The translations under genes were made by a program, and so were the position numbers. Below the pieces are notes generated by a model that worked only from the letters and a program-made list of their open reading frames with translations, did not search any database and was not told where the DNA came from. This document shows positions 8,808 to 17,360 of a DNA stretch of 64,000 nt, in pieces (the stretch's first letter is position 1; every line of letters starts with the position of its first letter). Origin of the DNA: CAVQGM01 sp963712065 (GTDB lineage: Bacteria; Actinomycetota; Acidimicrobiia; Acidimicrobiales; Acidimicrobilacustridaceae); NCBI GenBank assembly GCA_963712065.1, contig CAVQGM010000002.1, positions 310,001-374,000 on the forward strand, in the 5' to 3' direction.

Positions 8808-9311
8808 ATGGGTCGTTCGCTCGTGCTCAACGCCTCGTTCGAGCCCCTGTCCGTGGTGTCGGCCCGTCGGGCCGTCGTGCTCGTGCTGAGCGAGAAGGCC
8901 GAGATCGTCCACGACAGCGGCCTCGAGGTGCACTCCGAGCGCCTCACCGTCGCGGTCCCGAGCGTCATCCGACTGCGCGCCTTCGTGCGCGTCCCCTACC
9001 GGCGCCACGCCGCGCTCAGCCGTCGTGGCGTGTTCCTGCGTGACGGTGGGCAGTGCCAGTACTGCGGCCGTCGCGCCGAGAGCATCGACCACGTCGTCCC
9101 CCGCAGCCGGGGCGGCCCTCACACGTGGGAGAACGTCGTCGCCGCCTGTGGGCGCTGCAACACCACCAAGCGCGACCGGTTGTTGGAGGAGACGGGCATG
9201 CGCCTGCGCTGCCGGCCCCACGCGCCGTCCCACCTGAGCTGGGTCGCGGTGGCCGTGTCCCGCGTGCCCGACGACTGGGCCCGCTACCTGAGCCACGCCA
9301 TCCCGGCGTGA
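8808..9311 (+). CDS. HNH endonuclease family protein
   Basis: A 167-residue protein of the widespread actinobacterial/cyanobacterial HNH group that opens LVLNASFEPLSVVSARRA. The nuclease core is complete: CQYCGRR with the first zinc cysteine pair, IDHVVPRSRGGPHTWENVVAAC with the catalytic His, the Asn and the third Cys, then GRCNTTKRDR with the fourth Cys. The housekeeping role of this family is not established; a structure-selective or repair nuclease is likely. Its stop overlaps the menC start (GTGA), giving an operon with menC and the lipoate ligase-like gene. Confidence 0.88.
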   Translation: MGRSLVLNASFEPLSVVSARRAVVLVLSEKAEIVHDSGLEVHSERLTVAVPSVIRLRAFVRVPYRRHAALSRRGVFLRDGGQCQYCGRRAESIDHVVPRSRGGPHTWENVVAACGRCNTTKRDRLLEETGMRLRCRPHAPSHLSWVAVAVSRVPDDWARYLSHAIPA

Positions 9312-10405
9312 CCCCGGCGGGCGAGGGCCCACCGCCGGCCGCCGTGGACCTCGTGCGGGTCCACCTCCCGCTCCGCCGTCCCTTCGTGGCGTCCCACGGC
9401 ACCGAGACGGTGCGTGACCTGGTCCTGGTTCGCGCCGACGACGGCGCCGGCGGCGTGGGGTGGGGGGAGTGCTCGACGCTGGGTCGACCCTCCTACACCG
9501 CCGAGCACACCGACGGCGCGTGGGCGGCGCTGGCCGACGACCTCGTCCCGGCGGCGTTGCGGGGGGCGCCGTTCGCCCGTGCGGCGCGGCCGATGGCGAG
9601 CGCCGCGTTGGCGACGGCCCTCCTCGACCTCGCCCTCCGGGGCGAGGGCCGGTCGCTCGCCGCGTCGCTCGGCGCCACGGCCACGGCGGTCCCCGTCGCC
9701 GCCGTCGTCGGCCTCGACCCGATCGGCGACGTCATCACCGCCGTGCGGGCCGCGGTCGGCGCGGGTGCCGTGCTCGTGAAGTGCAAGATCGCGCCCGGCG
9801 ACGACGTCGCCCGACTGGGCGCGGTGCGGGCCGCGTGGCCCGACCTCGCCCTCGCCGCCGACGCCAACGGCGCCTATCGGGCGGTGGAGGAGGTGCCCGT
9901 GGCCGAGCTCGACGACCTCGGGCTCGCCTACCTCGAGCAGCCGCTGCCCCCGGCCGATCTGGCCGGTTCCGCCGCGTTGACAGCCCGGTCGGCGACCCCC
10001 ATCGCCCTCGACGAGGCCATCGGCGACGAGGACGACCTCGACGCCGCGCTGGCCGCCGGGGCGTTCTCGGTGCTGAACGTGAAGCCGGCGCGCGTGGGCG
10101 GGCCGACGGAGGCAGCCCGGCTGGTGGCGCGCGCCGCCGCCGACGGGATCGACGTGTTCGTCGGCGGCATGCTCGAGAGCGGCATCGGGCGGGCGGTCGC
10201 CCTCGCGGTGGCCGGACTGCCGGGCTGCTCCCTGCCCACCGACCTCGGGCCGTCGGGGCGGTACTTCGTGGAAGACCTCACCCCGCCGTTCGTCCTCACC
10301 GATGGCCGGCTCACGGTCCCCGCCGGGCCCGGCATCGGCGTCGTCCCCCTCGACGACGTGCTCGACCGGGTCACCGTCGACCGCGTCCGGCTCACCCGAC
10401 CATGA
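9308..10405 (+). CDS. menC: o-Succinylbenzoate synthase
   Basis: Dehydrates SHCHC to o-succinylbenzoate in menaquinone synthesis. This is a 365-residue enolase-superfamily protein: N-terminal capping domain (PFVASHGTETVRDLVLVR), then the barrel with the KxK acid/base lysines (LVKCKIAP), metal ligands in ADANGAY, LEQPLP and ALDEAIGDEDD, and the second lysine side at NVKPARVGG. It resembles the MenC2/N-acylamino acid racemase group. The GTG at 9308 overlaps the HNH stop by four bases; a second in-frame GTG at 9344 is possible. It ends in an ATGA overlap with the next gene. The other men genes of this window are 42 kb away. Confidence 0.85.
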   Translation: MTPAGEGPPPAAVDLVRVHLPLRRPFVASHGTETVRDLVLVRADDGAGGVGWGECSTLGRPSYTAEHTDGAWAALADDLVPAALRGAPFARAARPMASAALATALLDLALRGEGRSLAASLGATATAVPVAAVVGLDPIGDVITAVRAAVGAGAVLVKCKIAPGDDVARLGAVRAAWPDLALAADANGAYRAVEEVPVAELDDLGLAYLEQPLPPADLAGSAALTARSATPIALDEAIGDEDDLDAALAAGAFSVLNVKPARVGGPTEAARLVARAAADGIDVFVGGMLESGIGRAVALAVAGLPGCSLPTDLGPSGRYFVEDLTPPFVLTDGRLTVPAGPGIGVVPLDDVLDRVTVDRVRLTRP

Positions 10406-11064
10406 CCACCGGGTGGCTCGTCGACCGCCGAGTCGGCCCGGCCGACGTGCTGCACGAGCTCGATCCGGGACTCGATCGGCGGCGGACGGTGCGGTTGCTC
10501 GACGTCGACGCCCCCGCGGTGGTGCTCGGCAGCACGCAACCGGTCACCGACGTCGACCAGGAGGCGGCCGCGGCGCTCGGGGTGGTCGTCGTGAGCCGGC
10601 GAAGTGGTGGGGGAGCGGTGCTGCTCGACCCTGGTGCCGTGGTCTGGCTCGACGTCGTGGTGCCGCGGGGGGATCCGCTCTGGGACGACGACGTCGTCCG
10701 CTCGATGATCGCGATGGGGCAGCGGCTGGCCGACGCGCTGGGCGCGGTCGGCGTCGACGACCTGGCGGTGCACCGCGACGCACTCGCCCGGACGGCACTG
10801 GCCCGGGTCCTGTGCTTCGGCGCCGTCGGGCCCGGTGAGGTGACGCGTGCGGGCCGCAAGCTCGTCGGCCTGTCGCAGCGGCGCACCCGTGACCGGGCCC
10901 GCTTCCAGGTCGCGGTGCCGAGGACGTGGGACGGTCCCCGCACCGCGAGGCTGCTGGCCCCCGGCCTGGCCGCCGCCGGTGCCGACCTCGCCGCCCTCGA
11001 CGACCTGGTGGCCGTCGCCCCCGACCTGGTCGGCGACGATCTGGTGGCCGCGCTGACCCGCTGA
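10402..11064 (+). CDS. Lipoate-protein ligase A family protein
   Basis: A 220-residue protein of the biotin/lipoate ligase fold (LplA/LipB-like). It shows VVLGSTQ, then the lipoyl-binding VVSRRSGGGAVLLDPG and the lysine motif AGRKLVGLSQRRTR, whose Lys corresponds to the catalytic residue of LplA/LipB enzymes. It begins at the ATG overlapping the menC stop. It could attach scavenged lipoate, or be an octanoyl transferase; its length fits the shorter LplA-like forms without the accessory C-terminal domain. Substrate is inference. Confidence 0.75.
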   Translation: MTTGWLVDRRVGPADVLHELDPGLDRRRTVRLLDVDAPAVVLGSTQPVTDVDQEAAAALGVVVVSRRSGGGAVLLDPGAVVWLDVVVPRGDPLWDDDVVRSMIAMGQRLADALGAVGVDDLAVHRDALARTALARVLCFGAVGPGEVTRAGRKLVGLSQRRTRDRARFQVAVPRTWDGPRTARLLAPGLAAAGADLAALDDLVAVAPDLVGDDLVAALTR

Positions 11065-11117
11065 GGGGCCGATGGCCCTTGTCCGGCGCGCCGGGGTCCG
11101 GGTACGCCAAGGGCAGC

Positions 11118-13819
11118 GTGAGCACATCGCCCCTGCCTCTTCCTCGCTCGGACCCGCCCGCCGTCGTCGGGGGCCGTGCCGTGCCCCCCGGCGGGCTGAC
11201 CGACGCCGAGGCCGCCCGCCGCCTGGCCGACGCGGGGCCCAACGAGCTGCCCGCCGAGCCGCCGCCGCCCTGGTGGACGACGTTGCTCGCCCAGCTCACC
11301 CACTTCTTCGCCCGCCTGTTGTGGATCGCCGGCGCCCTGGCCTTCATCGCCGGGCTCCCCCAGCTCGGCGTCGCCATCTACGTGGTGGTGCTCATCAACG
11401 GTGTCTTCGCCTTCGTCCAGGAGCACCGGGCCGAGCGGGCGGCGCAGGCGCTGCTCGAGCTCCTGCCCCGCACCGCGGTCGTGGTGCGGGAGGGCCGGCC
11501 CCGCCGCATCGACGCCGCCGCGCTGGTGGTCGGCGACCTCGTGCTGCTCGAGGCGGGGGACCGGGTGTCAGCCGACCTCGAGGTGCTCGAGGTCCACGAG
11601 CTGCGGATCGACACCTCCACCTTCACCGGGGAGAGCGTCACCGCCACCCCCTCCGCCGGGGACGCCGTGCACGCCGGCACCTTCGTCGTCGAGGGCGAGG
11701 GCCGGGCGCTCGTGGTGGCGACCGGCGCCGGGACCCGCCTCGCCGGCGTGGCCGGACTCGCCCGTTCGAGCCCGCGGCCGAAGGCGCCGCTCGCCGTGGA
11801 GCTCGACCGGGTGGTCGCCACCATCGCCCGCATCGCCGTCGGCGTCGGCGTCGTCTTCTTCGGCCTCGCCCTTCTGCTCGGGACCCCCGCCCAGGACGGC
11901 TTCCTGTTCGCCGTCGGCGTCACCGTCGCCCTCGTCCCCGAAGGGATGTTGCCGACGGTCACGCTGTCGCTCGCCATCGGCGCGCAGCGGATGGCGGCGG
12001 AGCGGGCGCTGGTGCGCCACCTCGAGGCGGTCGAGACCCTCGGTTCGACCACCTTCATCTGCACCGACAAGACCGGCACCCTCACCCGCAACGAGATGCA
12101 GGTCGAGCGGGTCTGGACCCCCGAGACCGGTGTCGTCGCCGTCGAGGGAGCGGGCTACGACCCCGACGACGGCGGCGTCGCCGCCGGGTCGGCGGCCGAG
12201 CTCGTCCCCATGGCCCGGGCGGCGAGGCTGGCCTCGACGGGTCACGTGCACCGCACCGACGCCGGCTGGCGCCCCGAGGGCGACCCCCTCGACGTCGCCG
12301 TCGACGTGCTGTGGCGCAAGGTGGCCCGGGCGACCGGTGCGGGACCCGAGCTCCCCCGGTCGGGCGGATCTTCCCGTTCGACCCGCGCCGGCGGCGCCGG
12401 TCGGTGGTGGTGGGCCCCGACCTGTTCGTCAAGGGCGCGCCGGAGGCGGTCGTCGCCCGGTGCGACCGCGGCACCGAGGGGGTCGACGCCGCCCTCGAGG
12501 CCATGACCGAGCAGGGCCTTCGGGTCATCGCCGTCGCCGCGGGGCCGGCGCCCACCGCGCCGCCCGACGACGGCTCGTCCCTCCCCGACGGCGACGGCGA
12601 CGACGCGGAGGTCGGGCTGGGGCTGCTCGGCCTCATCGGGCTCGAGGATCCGCCACGCGAGGCCGCCCGTGCCACGCTCGCGGGCTGCCGGGCCGCCGGC
12701 ATCCGGGTCGCCATGCTGACGGGCGACCACCCGGCCACCGCCGCCGCCATCGCCCGCGCCACCGGTCTCTCCCTCGAGGACAGCCCGGTCGTGACCGCCG
12801 ACGAGCTCCCCGGTGAGGACCACCCCAACGCCGACGAGCTGCTCGGCGCGGTGATCGACCGCGACGGCATCGTCATCGCACGGGTCACGCCCGAGGACAA
12901 GCTGCGCATCGCCCGGGCGCTGCAGGCCCGCGGCCACGTCGTGGCCATGACCGGCGACGGCGTGAACGACGGACCGGCCCTCCGGCAGGCCGACATCGGG
13001 GTGGCCATGGGCCGGTCCGGCACCGACGTGGCCCGCGAGGCAGCCGACCTCGTGCTGCTCGACGACGACTTCTCCACCATCGTCGACGCCGTCGCCCACG
13101 GGCGGGCGACGTTCGCCAACGTGCGGCGCTTCCTCACCTACCACCTCACCGACAACGTGGCCGAGCTCACCCCGTTCGTGGTGTGGGCCCTGTCGGGCAG
13201 CCGCATCCCGCTCGCCCTCGGCGTGCTGCAGATCCTCTGCCTCGACATCGGCACCGACCTCCTGCCGGCGTTGGCCCTCGGTGCCGAGCAGCCGCCGCCG
13301 CACGTGCTCGAGCGGCCCCCCTCGTCGGGACGGCTCCTCGACCGCTCGGTGCTCGCCCGGGTGTTCGGCGTGCTCGGGCCGACCGAGGCGGTGTTCGAGA
13401 TGCTCGCCTTCTTCGCCGTGTTCGTCGCCGCCGGCTGGCGCCCCGGTGACGCCTTCCCCGGGGGGGACACGCTCCTCGCCGCCTCGGGCGCCGCCTTCAC
13501 CGCCGTCGTGCTGGCCCAGCTGGCCAACGCCGTCGCCTGCCGTTCGACCACCCGACCGGCGTGGCGCGTCGGCCTGCGCGGCAACCGCCTCCTGCCGTTG
13601 GCGCTGGTGGTCGAGCTCGGCGCCTTGGTCGTGTTCCTCTTCGTGCCCCCGGTCGCGACGCTGCTCGACCAGGCGCCGCCCGGCGCCGCCGGGTGGGCGG
13701 TGGCCCTGGCCGCCGTGCCGGCCCTCCTCGTGGTCGACGGCGCGTGGAAGGTCGTCCGGGCCCGACGTCGAGGTGCCGGCCGGCGCCGGTCGGCGCCGGT
13801 CGTCGCCACGGCCGGGTAG
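11118..13819 (+). pseudogene. Cation-transporting P-type ATPase, single-base frameshift
   Basis: A P2-like P-type ATPase that would move a cation across the membrane using ATP. Read across the frameshift it is about 900 residues and complete: N-terminal cation ATPase domain (GLTDAEAARRLADAGPNELP), actuator motif FTGESV, VALVPEGMLPTVTL in membrane helix 4, phosphorylation site DKTGTLT (Asp317), KGAPE nucleotide-binding motif, MLTGDHPATAAAIA, and GDGVNDGPALRQADIG, then four to six C-terminal helices. The frame changes at about 12363-12367: adding one C to make GGGCCGG restores GRIFPFDP. Both halves keep normal codon use, so I favour a sequencing indel over a dead gene. The GTG at 11118 follows AAGGG. 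The ion (Ca2+, Mg2+ or other) cannot be fixed. Confidence 0.8.
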
Positions 13820-13848
13820 CCCGGGCCATCCCGCCGCGCCGTCGGCCC

Positions 13849-13880
13849 GTCGTCGACGCGCCCGGTCGTCGACGCGCCCG
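13849..13880. repeat. Tandem 16-bp direct repeat
   Basis: GTCGTCGACGCGCCCG occurs twice head to tail between the P-type ATPase and the hydrolase gene. It contains the palindrome GTCGAC. No function is evident; the promoter of the next gene lies 24 bp downstream. Confidence 0.6.
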
Positions 13881-13903
13881 TGCCCACCCCGACGGGCGTT
13901 CGG

Positions 13904-13909
13904 TACGCT
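13904..13909 (+). promoter_or_regulatory. -10 candidate for the alpha/beta hydrolase
   Basis: TACGCT lies 39 bases before the ATG at 13949, giving a short leader that contains AGGAG at 13933-13937. No convincing -35. Confidence 0.35.
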
Positions 13910-13948
13910 CCGACCGTCCTTTCCCCCCCCTCAGGAGCCGGTTCCGCG

Positions 13949-14974
13949 ATGTGGAAGCTGCCGTTCGTCGCCGTGGTCACCGCCGTGAAGTCGGTGTTGC
14001 ACCGCATCCGGTTCGGCCCGGTCGATCCCGCGTGGTCGTGGCGCACCTCGACGTTCCGCGACGTGATGGCGGTGCTCACCGAGCGGGCCATCGGCCAGCC
14101 CCCCTGGCTCGTGCCGTTCATGAACCGGTTCATCCTCTCCGGCACCCCGGTCGACCTCGGGCGGGTCATCCGCCGCGGGAAGGACGACCTCGACGGGGTG
14201 CCGGCCGACGTGCTCACCCGGCCGTCTCCGGATCGGCGCACGCTGGTCTTCCTGCACGGCGGTGCGTACCTGGTCGGCTCGCCGCGCTTCGTCCGCCACG
14301 TCGCCTCCTGGCTGACGTGGACCCTGCGCTGTCGCACCTACGCCCTCGGCTACCGCTTGGCGCCGCTGCACCCGTTCCCGGCCGCGCTGGAGGACGCGCT
14401 CACCGCCTACCGGTGCCTGCTCGACCAGGGCCAGGACCCGCGCACCATCGTCGTGGCCGGCGACTCGGCCGGCGGGGGATTGGCCGTCGCCATGACCGTC
14501 GCCGCCCGTGACCGGGGCATGCCGCTGCCCGGCGCGCTGGTGCTGCTGTCGCCCTGGACCGATCTGCTGGCCAGCGGCGGCACGATGGACACCAACGTCG
14601 GCGTCGACTACCTGCCCCCGGTCCGCATCCGCGACGCCGTGCAGCTGGTCGTCCGCGACGCCGATCCGGCCGACCCGCGGGTCTCGGTGATCAACGCCGA
14701 CCTCACCGGCCTGCCACCGATGCTCGTGTGCGTCGGTGGCAACGAGGTGCTCCACGACTCGATCGTCGCCTTCGCCGACAAGGCCGAGGCCTGCGGCGTC
14801 GACGTCGAGCGGGTCGTCGAGCCCCACATGTTCCACGACTGGCTGACCGTGCTGCCGAACGGCGTCTCGTCCATGCTCACCGTCGAGCGGATCGCCGACT
14901 TCGTCGACCGTCACCTCGACGACGAGCTCTCCAAGCGCGATCGGACGCCGATCCGGCTCGACGCCCTCGGCTGA
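13949..14974 (+). CDS. Alpha/beta hydrolase (HSL/esterase type)
   Basis: A 341-residue esterase/lipase of the hormone-sensitive-lipase-like alpha/beta hydrolase-3 group. The oxyanion-hole motif (LVFLHGGAYLVGSP), nucleophile elbow (VVAGDSAGGGLAVAM), and the acid and histidine region (CVGGNEVLHDS, EPHMFHDW) are all present. The N-terminal 60 residues are amphipathic and contain a helical region, as in some lipid-acting members. I chose the ATG at 13949; AGGAG lies upstream with a longish spacer of 11. It precedes the dcw cluster, with about 280 bp and the mraZ promoter between. Substrate unknown. Confidence 0.85.
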   Translation: MWKLPFVAVVTAVKSVLHRIRFGPVDPAWSWRTSTFRDVMAVLTERAIGQPPWLVPFMNRFILSGTPVDLGRVIRRGKDDLDGVPADVLTRPSPDRRTLVFLHGGAYLVGSPRFVRHVASWLTWTLRCRTYALGYRLAPLHPFPAALEDALTAYRCLLDQGQDPRTIVVAGDSAGGGLAVAMTVAARDRGMPLPGALVLLSPWTDLLASGGTMDTNVGVDYLPPVRIRDAVQLVVRDADPADPRVSVINADLTGLPPMLVCVGGNEVLHDSIVAFADKAEACGVDVERVVEPHMFHDWLTVLPNGVSSMLTVERIADFVDRHLDDELSKRDRTPIRLDALG

Positions 14975-15071
14975 CGACCGCACCTCCGGCCCAGCCGCCG
15001 GTCTGACCGCCGCACTCCCCGCGGGCGCGCCCGCCCGCTCCCTGCCCTGCCCCCGCCCGGGCGCGACATGG

Positions 15072-15100
15072 TTGACCGGTGGGGGGAAGTGGCATAGGGT
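15072..15100 (+). promoter_or_regulatory. mraZ (dcw) promoter
   Basis: TTGACC at 15072-15077 and TAGGGT at 15095-15100 are separated by exactly 17 bases, one of the best -35/-10 pairs in the window. Transcription would begin near 15107, leaving a leader of about 150 bases before mraZ. The MraZ boxes overlap the spacer and the start site. Confidence 0.65.
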
Positions 15101-15124
15101 GGGGCGCAGTGGGGAACAGGGGGG
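15079..15124 (+). promoter_or_regulatory. MraZ operator: five 10-bp-phased boxes
   Basis: GTGGGG (15079), GTGGCA (15089), GTGGGG (15099), GTGGGG (15109) and GGGGGG (15119) recur with a strict 10-base period. Known MraZ proteins bind direct GTGGG-type repeats spaced at one helical turn in front of mraZ. Here the boxes cover the -10 and start site, consistent with autorepression. Confidence 0.7.
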
Positions 15125-15256
15125 CCGACGACGGCCTGTCTGGGACTTGCTGGCAGGACACGGCGGGGGTGCAGCAACGGCGCTGGCCCCCACGCCGGGT
15201 CGCAGGAGCAGCACCAGGACAGCCGGACCGCCGGCGGAGAGGTCGAAGGTGACGAG

Positions 15257-15676
15257 GTGTTCGTCGGGACGTTCGAGCACTCGCTCGACGACAAGGGCAG
15301 GGTGGTCCTCCCGGCGACCTTCCGCAGCGACCTCGCCGACAAGGGGTTCCTCTCCCAGTTCGACACCTGCCTCGGCCTGTGGACCGAGACCGGCTTCGCC
15401 GAGGTCGCCCAGCGCCTCACCGACAAGATCCGGGAGGGCCAGGCCCCCCAGGAGGCCCGACGGGCCTTCGCGGCCAACGCCCACGAGGTGCGGCCCGACA
15501 GCCAGGGCCGCATCACCATCCCGCAGCGCCTGCGCGACTTCGCCGGTCTCGACCGCGACGTCGTCGTCATCGGCGCCATCGACCGCATCGAGATCTGGGA
15601 CCTGGACCGCTGGCAGGCCACCAGCGAGCGGGCCGACGAGAGCCTGACCCAGGCGGTCACCGCCCTCGGGCTCTGA
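15257..15676 (+). CDS. mraZ: Transcriptional regulator MraZ
   Basis: DNA-binding regulator of the dcw cluster. At 139 residues it is the usual length and shows the two SpoVT/AbrB-like halves, each with the DxxGR signature: FEHSLDDKGRVVLPATFR and VRPDSQGRITIPQRLRDF. It forms ring-shaped oligomers that contact several phased boxes, which are visible at 15079-15124. The GTG at 15257 fits the family start (VGTFEHSLDDKG). First gene of the cluster; a 257-bp gap with structured RNA potential follows before rsmH. Confidence 0.96.
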   Translation: MFVGTFEHSLDDKGRVVLPATFRSDLADKGFLSQFDTCLGLWTETGFAEVAQRLTDKIREGQAPQEARRAFAANAHEVRPDSQGRITIPQRLRDFAGLDRDVVVIGAIDRIEIWDLDRWQATSERADESLTQAVTALGL

Positions 15677-15761
15677 GCCCGACGCACGCAGACACGAACG
15701 CGACGAGGAGAAAGGACACCGCCAGGAGGACGACACGAGCCAGGCACCAAGAGGTGACCGT

Positions 15762-15859
15762 GAGGCTGCGGGTTCGCTCATCCGCAGTCCTCCGGCCGGC
15801 AGATGGAAGGCCCCTACTCCGCCCGCTTCCCATCAGCTCGATCGGGAGAGACAACCCGA
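15762..15859 (+). ncRNA. Candidate structured leader of rsmH (mraW RNA-like)
   Basis: The mraZ-rsmH gap holds three hairpins in a row: GAGGCTGCGG / CCGCAG-T-CCTC (15762-15792), GATGGAAG / CTTCCCATC with one bulged C (15802-15834), and TCGGG / CCCGA (15842-15859). The flanks are purine-rich and non-coding. An 'mraW RNA motif' upstream of mraW (rsmH) has been described in actinobacteria; I cannot confirm a match without a covariance search, so this rests on position and folding. A possible 28-codon frame (ATG at 15887) overlaps the rsmH start. Confidence 0.4.
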
Positions 15860-15933
15860 CGTGCGCCGCCGGCCGGGGGACTGCAGATGAGCGAGCTCCC
15901 TCGCCCTCAGGCTCCCGCCCACCCGACGCCCCG

Positions 15934-16887
15934 ATGCCGGAGCAGCCACCCGCCTTCGTGCATCACCCGGTGATGGTCGACCAGATCACGACCATCCTCG
16001 GCGCCGGGCCGCCAGGGCTGCTGGTCGACGCCACCGTCGGCGGCGGCGGGCACGCCCGGGCGCTGCTCGAGGCGCACCACCACCTCGAGCTGCTGGGGAT
16101 CGACCGGGACGAGGACGCCCTGGCCGCCGCCACCGCCACGCTCGCCCCCTTCGGGGACCGGGTGCGCCTGCGCCAGGCTCGTTTCGACCGCCTCGCGGAC
16201 ATCGTGCACGACGAGGGATTCGCGGAGGTGAGCGGGGTGCTGTTCGACCTGGGCGTGAGCTCGCCCCAGCTCGACCGGGCCGACCGCGGCTTCTCGTACC
16301 GGGCCGACGCCCCTCTCGACATGCGCATGGACCGCAGCGGCGGCCCGACCGCCGCCGACGTGGTGAACGGCTACGACGAGGACGCGCTCGCCCGGGTGCT
16401 CGCCGAGCACGGCGACGAGCGCTACGCCCGCCGCATCGCCCGGGCCATCGTCGCCGCCCGACCGCTGCACACCACCGCGGAGCTGGTCGAGGTGGTCCGC
16501 GCCGCCATCCCCGCCCCCGCCCGTCGCCGGGGTGGTCACCCGGCGAAGCGCACCTTCCAGGCCCTACGCATCGAGGTCAACGACGAGCTCGCCGTCCTCG
16601 GCCCCACCCTCGACGTCGCCATCGACCTGCTCGCCCCCACCGGCCGGATCGCCGTGCTCGCCTACCACTCGGGCGAGGACCGCATCGTGAAGGACCGGCT
16701 GCACGAGGCGGCGACCGGCGGGTGCACCTGCCCACCCGGCCTGCCCTGCCGCTGCGGGGCCATCCCCACCGTCCGGCTGCTCAAGCGCGGCACGTGGAAG
16801 CCGACGCCCGACGAGATGGCGCGGAACCGGCGGGCCGAGAGCGCCCGCCTCCGCGCCGCCGAGAAGCTCCCCTCGGAGGCCGCGTGA
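15934..16887 (+). CDS. rsmH: 16S rRNA (cytosine-1402-N4) methyltransferase
   Basis: Methylates C1402 of 16S rRNA in the ribosomal P site. It has 317 residues with the MraW signature: HHPVMVDQI, SAM-binding DATVGGGGHARALLE, GIDRDEDAL, LFDLGVSSPQLDRADRGFSY, PLDMRMD, then KRTFQALRIEVNDEL and the C-terminal YHSGEDRIVKDRL and LKRGTWKPTPDE. A CPPGLPCRCG Cys cluster is in the usual place. I start at the ATG at 15934, just before PPAFVHHPVM, although no ribosome binding site is visible; an ATG at 15887 preceded by GGGGGA is in another frame, so a small indel may hide a slightly longer N-terminus. Its stop overlaps the ftsL start (GTGA). Confidence 0.93.
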   Translation: MPEQPPAFVHHPVMVDQITTILGAGPPGLLVDATVGGGGHARALLEAHHHLELLGIDRDEDALAAATATLAPFGDRVRLRQARFDRLADIVHDEGFAEVSGVLFDLGVSSPQLDRADRGFSYRADAPLDMRMDRSGGPTAADVVNGYDEDALARVLAEHGDERYARRIARAIVAARPLHTTAELVEVVRAAIPAPARRRGGHPAKRTFQALRIEVNDELAVLGPTLDVAIDLLAPTGRIAVLAYHSGEDRIVKDRLHEAATGGCTCPPGLPCRCGAIPTVRLLKRGTWKPTPDEMARNRRAESARLRAAEKLPSEAA

Positions 16888-17360
16888 CCTCGCCGCTGCG
16901 CGCTCGCGCCACCGAGCCCCGCCGCCGTCCGGTCGAGGACCGTCGGCCAGACCTGCGCGTCGTCGAACCGGCGCGTCGCCAGGGGGACCGCCGTCGGGTG
17001 GGCCGGGTCGGCACCATCGCCGGCGTCGCGCTGTTCGCCGCCCTCTTCGGACTGGCGGCGTTCCAGACCGTGCTCATCAAGACCCAGTCGCGCATCGACG
17101 ACCTCGATCGCCGCATCGACGCCGTGTCGGCCGAGACCCGGGACCTGCGGCTCCAGGTCGCCGACCTCGAGTCGCCGGCGAGGATCACCGCCGCCGCCCG
17201 CGACCGGCTCGGCATGATCGCCCCCGGCTCGGTCACCTACCTGCGCCCCGGGGCCGACGACGCCGCCCGCGCCGCCCTCCCGACGACCCCCGCGCCCGAC
17301 CCCGCCCCGGCCGGTTCCGTGGACGCGGCTGACGGCGGCGGCGAAGGCGACGCTCCGTGA
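16884..17360 (+). CDS. ftsL: Cell division protein FtsL-like
   Basis: A 158-residue bitopic membrane protein at the ftsL position. It has a basic cytoplasmic tail (to about 42), one membrane helix (IAGVALFAALFGLAAFQTVL), a coiled coil starting RIDDLDRRIDAVSAETRDLR, and the motif LESPARITAAARDRLGMI, which is typical of FtsL/DivIC proteins. The Pro/Ala-rich end is probably disordered. It would join the FtsQ-FtsL-DivIC group that activates FtsW/FtsI at the septum. GTG start overlaps rsmH, and the stop overlaps ftsI (GTGA), so translation is coupled. Sequence identity in this family is low; the call rests on topology and position. Confidence 0.85.
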   Translation: MTSPLRARATEPRRRPVEDRRPDLRVVEPARRQGDRRRVGRVGTIAGVALFAALFGLAAFQTVLIKTQSRIDDLDRRIDAVSAETRDLRLQVADLESPARITAAARDRLGMIAPGSVTYLRPGADDAARAALPTTPAPDPAPAGSVDAADGGGEGDAP

